The notes under the pieces are model-generated. The model worked only from the letters and a program-made list of their open reading frames with translations, did not search any database and was not told the DNA's origin. Made by a program: the position numbers and the translations under genes. A stretch of DNA of 12,953 bases from Bacteroidota bacterium (lineage in GTDB: Bacteria; Bacteroidota; Bacteroidia; UKL13-3): positions 1 through 12,953 of the forward strand of contig RDYC01000213.1 of the NCBI GenBank assembly GCA_004293295.1, read 5' to 3'. This document shows positions 1 to 7,244 of this stretch, piece after piece. The stretch's first letter is position 1; each line of letters starts with the position of its first letter.

Positions 1-104
1 ATGCCGTTAGAGAAGGATTAAGTATTGGCGCAGATGATTACTTGCGTAAACCAATTATGCCGGATGAATTACTAATCAGGGTTAGGCGGTTCTTCAAACA
101 ATAA
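1..104 (+). CDS. Response regulator receiver domain, C-terminal end (partial)
   Basis: The frame beginning at base 3 gives 33 residues and ends at TAA 102-104; the start lies left of the window. The residues show the end of a CheY-like receiver: a GADDYL segment, then the conserved Lys-Pro (LRKP) that contacts the phosphorylation site, then a DELLIRVRR-type helix alpha-5. The protein stops two or three residues after that helix, so no output domain follows the receiver. It is therefore a stand-alone receiver or one placed C-terminally; which cannot be seen. Its stop is 10 nt from the HEAT-repeat gene, so it is probably co-transcribed with the polysaccharide genes. In receivers of this family phosphorylation at an Asp, outside the window here, switches protein-protein contacts. 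A regulatory role for the downstream machinery is inference from position. Confidence 0.85.
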   Translation, partial: AVREGLSIGADDYLRKPIMPDELLIRVRRFFKQ

Positions 105-114
105 TATCTTCAGC

Positions 115-1284
115 ATGGTAGCATTTATTACGGCAGATAGTTTATTTGGTCCTTTTTTCAGAAAATACTTCTATTACTACGATAGTTACCCGCTGGTAAT
201 ACAAATTGCTATCTTCCTAACCGGGGTTGCTATTTCAACCACATTTATTGCTTATTCTTCCATCTTGTTTAGAAGGGGACGTGGGTACTTAATTGATGTA
301 CGCACCCGAAAAATCAATACTTTTTTAGATAACCTCATTACCGACCACATTATTTTTAATGAAGATGTGATGAATGGGGTTGCACCGCACGATGCAGAAT
401 TGGACATCACCCCGTTTACCAAACCTGTATTTAAACAAAAATGGGTTAAACAAGCGCTAATTGATCGCTTGATGTACTTTTCAAGTAGTTTTTCAGGTGA
501 TAGAAATGTGCTTTTTCGGAGGCTTTTTGTGGAGTTAGAGCTTGAAAAACTCTCTTTTAAAAAAATTAAATCTGTTTTTAACAGTACCAAAATTTTGGGG
601 TTGGTGGAGCTAACCAGCATGGGTATTGCCGTTGCTGACGTAATTATTCTCCCTTTAACCAATAGTCGCGACAGAAAACTGCGGTCGGAAGCACGCATCG
701 CCTACATTAAGTTGAGTAAAAACGATCCCTTTAAGTTTTTTGATGACGCAACTGAACCTTTGTTGTTATGGGACCAATTGGAACTTTTTAAAATTATTAC
801 CACCACAGAAGGATTAACCATCCCAAATTTTGCGCGTTGGATAACCTACTCTCCCAATAAGAGTATTGTATCCTTTTGTTTAAAACTGGTAATGCACTAT
901 AACCAAAGCGAAGCCATACCTGCCATAGTTAAACTGCTTGAAACCAAGGACCATTATTTGAGGGTGGATGCCATCAACTGTTTAGGTAAACTTAAGGCTG
1001 AGGGTGTTGAAAGCCACTTGGTAGCCATGTATAATAACCAACCATTGCGCTGCCAAATAGAAATATTAAAAGCGTTGGGAAGATTTGCCAGTGGAAACCA
1101 AATTAATTTTTTACGTACTGAGTTTATCCGTTCAACAGACTTTGACATTAAAAAGAATGCGGCTCGCTCATTAATTAGCCATGGTATACAAACCAAAGAG
1201 ATTGTACAAAACCTAATAGATACAGCTACTCCCGACAGTGCCATTATTTTAAAGCATTGTATGAACCCGTTAATTAAGTACTAA
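115..1284 (+). CDS. Membrane-anchored HEAT-repeat protein
   Basis: A 389-residue protein. A hydrophobic stretch at about residues 24-51 (from YPLVIQIAIF to SSILF), followed by an RRGRG basic patch, looks like one membrane helix with the rest in the cytoplasm. The C-terminal part, about 240-389, has degenerate alpha-helical repeats of HEAT type (for example AIPAIVKLLETKDHYLRVDA, then a further helix pair containing ILKALGRFASG). The middle part, about 90-230, is helical and not recognised. HEAT repeats bind other proteins, so an adaptor or scaffold role is likely and no catalytic motif is visible. It sits between a receiver domain and two synthases, with the next gene's ATG directly abutting its TAA (gap 0), which suggests translational coupling. 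Inference: it may pass a signal from the receiver to the synthase or help assemble it. The ATG at 115 has no clear Shine-Dalgarno, as is usual in Bacteroidota. Confidence 0.8.
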   Translation: MVAFITADSLFGPFFRKYFYYYDSYPLVIQIAIFLTGVAISTTFIAYSSILFRRGRGYLIDVRTRKINTFLDNLITDHIIFNEDVMNGVAPHDAELDITPFTKPVFKQKWVKQALIDRLMYFSSSFSGDRNVLFRRLFVELELEKLSFKKIKSVFNSTKILGLVELTSMGIAVADVIILPLTNSRDRKLRSEARIAYIKLSKNDPFKFFDDATEPLLLWDQLELFKIITTTEGLTIPNFARWITYSPNKSIVSFCLKLVMHYNQSEAIPAIVKLLETKDHYLRVDAINCLGKLKAEGVESHLVAMYNNQPLRCQIEILKALGRFASGNQINFLRTEFIRSTDFDIKKNAARSLISHGIQTKEIVQNLIDTATPDSAIILKHCMNPLIKY

Positions 1285-2751
1285 ATGAAAACAGGAACGT
1301 ACATTGAATTGGTTGGAGAGTTTTATGAAGGAAGTGTATTTATATATGGCACAACCCTGTTAATTATTTATGCCATTCTGGCTATTCTATCGCTAACCGC
1401 TGTTAGGCGCTTTAATGTACTGGATACCCGTATAGATTATAACTTACTATTAAACTCTAAACTAACACCCGGTGTATCTGTAATAGCCCCTGCATTTAAC
1501 GAGGCCTTAACCATTATACAAAATGTACACTCCCTGCTTAACCTAAACTACCCTAAATACGAAGTAATTATTGTAAACGATGGAAGCACGGACGACTCCT
1601 TAGAAAAAATGATTACGGAGTTTGAATTGATTGAAGTTGATTTTGCCTATAACGAGCGACTAAAAACCAAAGCTGTTAAAAGAATATTCCGCTCCACAAA
1701 CTCTGCTTTTAATAAACTCATTGTGGTTGATAAGGTAAATGGTAAAGCAAAGGCTGACGCATCCAATGCCGGTATCAACGTTTCTTCATTTGACTATTTT
1801 ATTTGTACTGACGTTGATTCCATTTTGGACAGGGATACCATTTTAAAATTAATTAAGCCCGTAATGGACGATAGCAAAAAAAGGGTAATTGCTACCGGAG
1901 CCACTTTACGCATGGCCAACTCTTGTATAATTGAGCAAGGTTTTATGCAACGGGTTGTGGTGCCTAAACAAATCCTTCCCCGCTTTCAGGAAATTGAATA
2001 CATCCGCTCATTTGTAATGGGTAAAATGGGGTGGACAGTAATTAATTGCGTGCCCAATGTATCAGGTGGGTTGGGTATGTTTGATAAAGAAATTGCCATT
2101 CAGGCGGGAGGTTACGATCCCCAATCGTTTGGAGAAGATATGGAAATGGTAATCCGTATGATGACCTATTGCATTAACTACAAAATTGCGTACGCCATAC
2201 GTTACATTCCTATTACCCTATGTTGGACAGAAGGCCCTGCTACCATAAAAGTATATGGCAGGCAGCGCTCACGTTGGGCAAGGGGGCTTGCACAATTAAT
2301 GTTTGCCCACCGCAAAATATTGTTTAACCCCAATTATGGCAGGCTTGGCATGATTGTGATGCCATACAACTTTGTGTTTGAATTGCTTGCACCAATTATT
2401 GAAGCATTGGGTTTAATCTATTACGTTGTGATTATTTTTCTAGGAGCCATTAACTGGCCGTTTGCCATTATCTTACTCATTTTTGTGTATAGTTATGCCA
2501 TTATGATTAGTACACTATCCATTTTGTGGGATCAGATTACGTACCACACTTATAAAACCTGGAGAGAAATTTTAACCCTTTGCGTTACCGCTTTTTTCGA
2601 AATGTTGGTATACCACCCACTCATTGTGTTCTATTCATTAAAAGGATACTGGAACTTTTTGGCAAACCGCAAACACACTTGGGGCAATATGCAACGCCAA
2701 GGTTTCGGACAGCAAGCATCACGCACAAGGGTAATAACTGCTACAAACTAA
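1285..2751 (+). CDS. Processive family 2 glycosyltransferase, inner-membrane polysaccharide synthase (copy 1)
   Basis: A 488-residue membrane GT2 enzyme of the cellulose/hyaluronan/PNAG synthase kind. One N-terminal membrane helix (about 19-40) precedes a cytosolic GT-A domain with PAFNE (69-73), VNDGSTDD (97-104), GKAKADASNAG (153-163), the metal-binding DVD (176-178), SGGLGMF (260-266), the catalytic-base pair ED (284-285) and QRSRW (327-331, the QxxRW acceptor/channel motif). About three hydrophobic segments follow (roughly 360-388, 391-415, 428-450), then a short basic tail. All expected catalytic residues are present. The family builds beta-linked polymers from nucleotide sugars and threads them through the inner membrane; the sugar used here cannot be told. 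There is no PilZ domain for c-di-GMP. It abuts the HEAT gene and is followed after 9 nt by a close paralog. Confidence 0.92.
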   Translation: MKTGTYIELVGEFYEGSVFIYGTTLLIIYAILAILSLTAVRRFNVLDTRIDYNLLLNSKLTPGVSVIAPAFNEALTIIQNVHSLLNLNYPKYEVIIVNDGSTDDSLEKMITEFELIEVDFAYNERLKTKAVKRIFRSTNSAFNKLIVVDKVNGKAKADASNAGINVSSFDYFICTDVDSILDRDTILKLIKPVMDDSKKRVIATGATLRMANSCIIEQGFMQRVVVPKQILPRFQEIEYIRSFVMGKMGWTVINCVPNVSGGLGMFDKEIAIQAGGYDPQSFGEDMEMVIRMMTYCINYKIAYAIRYIPITLCWTEGPATIKVYGRQRSRWARGLAQLMFAHRKILFNPNYGRLGMIVMPYNFVFELLAPIIEALGLIYYVVIIFLGAINWPFAIILLIFVYSYAIMISTLSILWDQITYHTYKTWREILTLCVTAFFEMLVYHPLIVFYSLKGYWNFLANRKHTWGNMQRQGFGQQASRTRVITATN

Positions 2752-2760
2752 TAACAAACA

Positions 2761-4296
2761 ATGGGAGATAAAGACTCAATTTGGCACACCATTTCATACT
2801 TTTACGAGAATACTGTATTTGTATATGGGGTTACCATGTTATTGGTGTACGCCTTGTTGGCTGTACTTTCTTTTATTGCTGTTCGCAGGTTTATTGGTGC
2901 TGAAAGATATGTTGACTACGACAAGATAGTTGAGGCTAAACACACCCCGGGAATTTCTGTAATTGCTCCCGCTTTTAACGAAAGTGTTACCATTATTACC
3001 AATGTTCGTTCGTTACTCACCCTGAACTACCCCAAATTCGAAGTAATTATTATTAACGATGGTAGTACGGACGATACCTTGCAAAAAATGATTGATGAGT
3101 TTGCCTTGGTACAAGTTGACTTTGCATACACCGAAAAAATATTTTCTCAACCCGTAAAACGAATCTTTAAATCAACCGATAAAGCCTACGAAAAGCTGAT
3201 TGTTGTTGATAAGGTTAACGGAAAAAGTAAGGCCGATGCATCCAATGCCGGTATTAATGTTTCGGCATTTCCTTACTTCTTATGTACTGACGTAGATTGT
3301 ATTATTGAAAAAGATACCCTCTTAAAAATGATTAAGCCATTTTTAGATGAGGAAGAAAAGAAAATTAAAGAAGTAGGTACACCTTGTCCTGAGTGTGGCT
3401 ACGTGCATGTTAAAGAAGAGTATAAACGGGTTATTGCTACCGGGGCAACCTTGCGTATTGTAAACTCTTGCGATGTAGATTCCGGAGTAATTACAAGGGT
3501 GCGCCCTCCAAAAGCATTAATCCCGCGTTTTCAGGAAATGGAGTACATCCGCGCTTACGTGTTGGGCAAAATGGGGTGGAGTTCCATCAATTCAGTACCA
3601 AATGTTTCAGGAGGTTTGGGCATGTTTGATAAGGAAATTGCTATTGAAGCAGGTGGATATGATGGCAAGTCGTTTGCCGAAGATATGGATATGGTAACGC
3701 GCATGTGTTCTTATATGCGCAACAATAAAAAGAAATACCTGGTAAAGTACATCCCCACCACACAATGCTGGACAGAAGGGCCTCCCAACTTAAAGGTATT
3801 TAGCAGGCAACGCACCCGCTGGGGACGTGGCTTGTTTGAGATTATGGTGATGCACCGCAAAATCTTGTTTAACCCGGCCTACGGCCGATTAGGATTGATT
3901 GTTTTTCCTTATAATTTTTTATTTGAATTTTTAGCACCTATTGTAGAAGCTACCGGTATTGTTTATTACATCTACATCATCTTTACCAACCAAATCAATT
4001 GGCCATTTGCCAAAATACTTGTGGTGTTTGTATATTTTTACTCTGTGATGATTACCACCTTGGCCATTCTTTGGGATCAGCTTACCTTTAGGTATTATAA
4101 AACTTGGGGCGAAGTGCTTGGCCTTTGCATGATGGCTTTTTTAGAACCTATTATTTACCACCCAATGATTGTGTTTTTCGCACTCCGCGGATACTACAAC
4201 TTTATTACAGGTAAAAAACACAATTGGGGCAATATGCAGCGCCAAGGATTTGGCCAAAAACCTAAAACAGTTACCGCTACCCCTCAACCAGCTTAA
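2761..4296 (+). CDS. Processive family 2 glycosyltransferase, paralog with a Cys-containing insertion (copy 2)
   Basis: A 511-residue paralog of the preceding gene, collinear from end to end: PAFNE (70-74), INDGSTDD (98-105), DVD (177-179), SGGLGMF (283-289), ED (307-308) and QRTRW (350-354), with the same N-terminal helix (about 18-41) and C-terminal membrane segments. Long identical stretches, such as VVDKVNGK and the C-terminal WGNMQRQGFGQ, point to tandem duplication. The whole length difference is an insertion of about 23 residues near 196-222, just after the DVD region. It is acidic and lysine-rich and contains CPEC (209-212) followed by His216, possibly a small metal-binding loop. Both copies keep every catalytic motif, so neither looks like a dead subunit. 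They could form a heteromeric synthase, make an alternating polymer or act separately; the sequence does not decide. The gap to the TPR gene is 36 nt. Confidence 0.92.
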   Translation: MGDKDSIWHTISYFYENTVFVYGVTMLLVYALLAVLSFIAVRRFIGAERYVDYDKIVEAKHTPGISVIAPAFNESVTIITNVRSLLTLNYPKFEVIIINDGSTDDTLQKMIDEFALVQVDFAYTEKIFSQPVKRIFKSTDKAYEKLIVVDKVNGKSKADASNAGINVSAFPYFLCTDVDCIIEKDTLLKMIKPFLDEEEKKIKEVGTPCPECGYVHVKEEYKRVIATGATLRIVNSCDVDSGVITRVRPPKALIPRFQEMEYIRAYVLGKMGWSSINSVPNVSGGLGMFDKEIAIEAGGYDGKSFAEDMDMVTRMCSYMRNNKKKYLVKYIPTTQCWTEGPPNLKVFSRQRTRWGRGLFEIMVMHRKILFNPAYGRLGLIVFPYNFLFEFLAPIVEATGIVYYIYIIFTNQINWPFAKILVVFVYFYSVMITTLAILWDQLTFRYYKTWGEVLGLCMMAFLEPIIYHPMIVFFALRGYYNFITGKKHNWGNMQRQGFGQKPKTVTATPQPA

Positions 4297-4332
4297 TACA
4301 ATTCGTACAATAAAACACCTTATGCAATTGAT

Positions 4333-7230
4333 ATGATGAGATTTTACAGTAGGCTAATAGTTCTCATAACCATCCTTATTTTGTTTAACAACAAAATCAA
4401 TGCACAGCTTCCATGGGGCGTTAAAAGAATAACGGCTGATGAGTACTTTATGATGGTAACTCAAAAAATCAAAGAAAAGGACTACAAATCAGCGATAAAA
4501 TTAAGCTACGAAGGTTTAAACAAAATGCCCGATTACATGGATCTCCATTTTTCGCAAGGGCAGGCATTTATGTTAAATGGGCAATATGATAGTGCGCGTA
4601 TTAAACTAAAATACGTAATGACCGAAGCTCCCCGTTATCGTGATGCTTACATATTAGCCACCAATTTAGAAATGCAACTGAATTACAAAGAAGAGGCCCT
4701 GTGTGTGATTAATGACGGACTATACTACTTTCCCTACGAAAGGGAGTTTATGACCAAAAAATTAGAGGTGCTCGATTTTATTGGTGATTATAGAGGAGCT
4801 GAAAAATATGCAGAACGAATCATTAATATTCACTTTAATGATAGCATCGCACTTCGCTATTTTTTAGGTTATAAATCGGAATGTGCATTGCGCTACATCA
4901 AAGCCGGAAATTATTACAAAGCCGCTGAGTGTTACGAAGCCATGGCAGGACTTGACCCCGGCAATAAAGAGGCGATTGATGGGATGTTTAACATTCAAAT
5001 TAAAAAAGGTAATTCACAAGCTTCGTTAGATCTTATTAATGCAGAATTGATTAAAAACCCAAAATCATATGAATACCTTACCAAAAAAGCAGGGTTATTA
5101 ATGGATAATTATCGCTTTGCCGAAGCACAACAAGTAACCGGTTTGCTGGTTAGTTATTATCCGGGTGATGGCAGGGCGCAAATTTTACATTATGATGCAC
5201 AAATGGCCGGTGGACGTTTTTACATGTCGCAGGATCCTTATTTGGTTTTTCAAGGAGTACTCGAAAAAAAGCCTAAAGATAAAGAAGCCTTAAATTATGT
5301 GATTAATTTGGCTACCGCCAGAGGGCTTCATCAAGATGCATTGGCATGGGAAAACAGGGCCCTGAAAGAATTGCCCAACGATAGGGAAATACTGGAGAAA
5401 AAAGTGGGTACTTGTGAAACGCTTAAACGTTATGGAGAGGCAGCTGCCACATCTGAACGTTTGGTTCGCATGTCGCCTTCGAATCAGGTATACAGACAAC
5501 AAACAGTGGAGTATTATTTGCTGAGTGGAAGGCAAAACATGAAAGAACAAGAGTACGATAGTGCATTGGCCAACTTTGATAAGGCATTGTATTATAATCC
5601 CAATAACTACTTAGCCATTTCATATGCAGCCGATATTTTAGCCCAGCAAAAAAAGTATGACGAGGCGCTGGATATGATTGATAAAGGCTTAAACGATAAT
5701 CCTGATGATGAAAACTTGATGTTCAAACGCACTATTGTTTTGGAGCAAGCCGGACTGCTTGAAGAAGCATCAAAACAAGCAGATGCTCTTTACCAAGCAA
5801 AGCCCAATAATAAGAGGTATGAAAACCTTGCAGTAGATGTAAAAACCGCTTATGGCAAAAGCCTGATGTCTATTGAAGATTATGATGGTGCAAGAGAAGT
5901 GTACAGAGAAATTCTTTACATCCAACCAAACAATATTGATGCCCTTAATGGCATGATTAACTTGGAAAGCGGCACACAACGTTATGATAGTGCATTATAC
6001 TACGCCAACCGAGCCTTAGAACCAGACCCCAATAACCGGGATTTGCTGCTTAAGAAATCGTCAGTATACGAGTCGCAAAAAAAATATACCGAAGCCTACA
6101 GCATTACCTACGATTTAATGAAACGTTACCCTTACAACGGTAAAATAAAACAAGCCTATATTATTCAAGTGTTGGCAAGCGGTGCTGAATTTAACAAACG
6201 CGAAAAATATGATAGTGCACTTTATGAATTTAATAAAGTATTGGCAATATCACCTAGAGATAGCAACGCATTAAACTATGCTGCCAATATTTATTTGGAA
6301 AAAAATCAAGATGACTCCGCTTTAGCCTTAACAAACAAAGCGCTTAAATACTATCCGGGAAGTGAACAGTTTACCTTCAAGCGTGCAATTATTCTCGAAA
6401 AAATGAAACGCTATCCGGAAGCGTCTTTAGCGGCTGATAGTGTTGTAGCTATAAACCCAACCATCCGCAATGTGGATTTTGCAGATGCCTTAAAAGCTAA
6501 AGCACTTAAAAATTCATTAGGTTTTATGTTTTTGTACTCCATGTTCGATTCGGCAAGTAACCTTACCAGAGCAAACATTGCCACCTTACAATACATCAGG
6601 TATTTTAAACGTGGCAGCATTGGCGGGCGCTTAAATATGGCAGGCAGAACAACAGGAACCGGAGTGCAAGGTGATTTTGATATTAATTATATCCACTCAC
6701 CAAAATACACTTCTTACGGCAATATTGGCATCTCCAATAATGTGGTTTTTCCTTCGCTGAAGTTGGGTTACTCCTTGTTTTACAATTACAAAAAAACATA
6801 CACCCATGAGGTCGGCTTACGCTACCTTCGTTTCGATTTACTTGATGTGGGATCTACATCACTCCTTGTAGCATCCACCAGGTACTTTGGCGATTTTTGG
6901 GCTACTTTAAAATACTATGGAACGGTGCAAACCGGAAACACGGATATATTCCACTCGGGGCAACTTAGTTTGCGCCAATACCTCACTGCCGACTATGAAT
7001 ATGTAACGGCTTCTGCTGGTGTAGGTTCTACCCCTGATGAATTTAGTAGAAACTTTCAGCTTACGGAAAATCTTGGAATAACAACCTATAACTTTGGAAT
7101 GGGGTATACCCGACTTTTTAGGTATAGAAATACGTTTTCAATTACCGGTACTTGGTACAACCAAAAACTAAACTCCGGTTTTTTCAGAAACCAGTACGAC
7201 TTATTCTTTATGTTTTTGCGTAGGTTTTAG
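4333..7230 (+). CDS. TPR-repeat protein with YaiO-like C-terminal outer membrane beta-barrel, putative polysaccharide export channel
   Basis: A 965-residue exported protein. Residues 1-24 are a signal peptide (basic start, LIVLITILILF core, cleavage probably INA|Q). Residues about 35-710 are tandem TPR-type helix pairs, seen as recurring YDSAL/YDEAL-xxx-KAL-xxx-PNN units near 85, 408, 442, 517, 551, 626 and 660. Residues about 731-965 alternate polar and aromatic residues in amphipathic strands (for example around 757-785 and 940-965) and end in FLRRF with a terminal Phe, as outer membrane barrels do; this resembles YaiO-type barrels. The layout matches PgaA and BcsC, where periplasmic TPRs guide the polymer to an outer membrane pore, although those barrels are usually larger. 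It follows two synthases and precedes a glycan-acting lipoprotein, which fits export. ATG occurs twice in a row (4333 and 4336); either may be used. An alternative is a structural outer membrane scaffold without a pore. Confidence 0.85.
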   Translation: MMRFYSRLIVLITILILFNNKINAQLPWGVKRITADEYFMMVTQKIKEKDYKSAIKLSYEGLNKMPDYMDLHFSQGQAFMLNGQYDSARIKLKYVMTEAPRYRDAYILATNLEMQLNYKEEALCVINDGLYYFPYEREFMTKKLEVLDFIGDYRGAEKYAERIINIHFNDSIALRYFLGYKSECALRYIKAGNYYKAAECYEAMAGLDPGNKEAIDGMFNIQIKKGNSQASLDLINAELIKNPKSYEYLTKKAGLLMDNYRFAEAQQVTGLLVSYYPGDGRAQILHYDAQMAGGRFYMSQDPYLVFQGVLEKKPKDKEALNYVINLATARGLHQDALAWENRALKELPNDREILEKKVGTCETLKRYGEAAATSERLVRMSPSNQVYRQQTVEYYLLSGRQNMKEQEYDSALANFDKALYYNPNNYLAISYAADILAQQKKYDEALDMIDKGLNDNPDDENLMFKRTIVLEQAGLLEEASKQADALYQAKPNNKRYENLAVDVKTAYGKSLMSIEDYDGAREVYREILYIQPNNIDALNGMINLESGTQRYDSALYYANRALEPDPNNRDLLLKKSSVYESQKKYTEAYSITYDLMKRYPYNGKIKQAYIIQVLASGAEFNKREKYDSALYEFNKVLAISPRDSNALNYAANIYLEKNQDDSALALTNKALKYYPGSEQFTFKRAIILEKMKRYPEASLAADSVVAINPTIRNVDFADALKAKALKNSLGFMFLYSMFDSASNLTRANIATLQYIRYFKRGSIGGRLNMAGRTTGTGVQGDFDINYIHSPKYTSYGNIGISNNVVFPSLKLGYSLFYNYKKTYTHEVGLRYLRFDLLDVGSTSLLVASTRYFGDFWATLKYYGTVQTGNTDIFHSGQLSLRQYLTADYEYVTASAGVGSTPDEFSRNFQLTENLGITTYNFGMGYTRLFRYRNTFSITGTWYNQKLNSGFFRNQYDLFFMFLRRF

Positions 7231-7244
7231 TAGAATCACTGTTT

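Noticed and set aside
252..698. 148-codon open frame on the minus strand inside the HEAT-repeat gene.
   Set aside because: It is antisense to a well-supported gene, has no recognisable domain, and its composition is that expected from the opposite strand.
2580..2771. 63-codon plus-strand frame bridging the two GT2 genes.
   Set aside because: It is a +1-type shadow of the end of the first synthase, whose own frame carries conserved family sequence up to its stop.
3382..3424. CPEC motif read as a full zinc ribbon.
   Set aside because: Only one CxxC pair and one nearby His are seen; a ribbon needs four ligands, so only a possible metal-binding loop is claimed.
5290..5979. Minus-strand frames inside the TPR gene.
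   Set aside because: They overlap each other and a gene with a continuous TPR pattern; nothing supports them as proteins.
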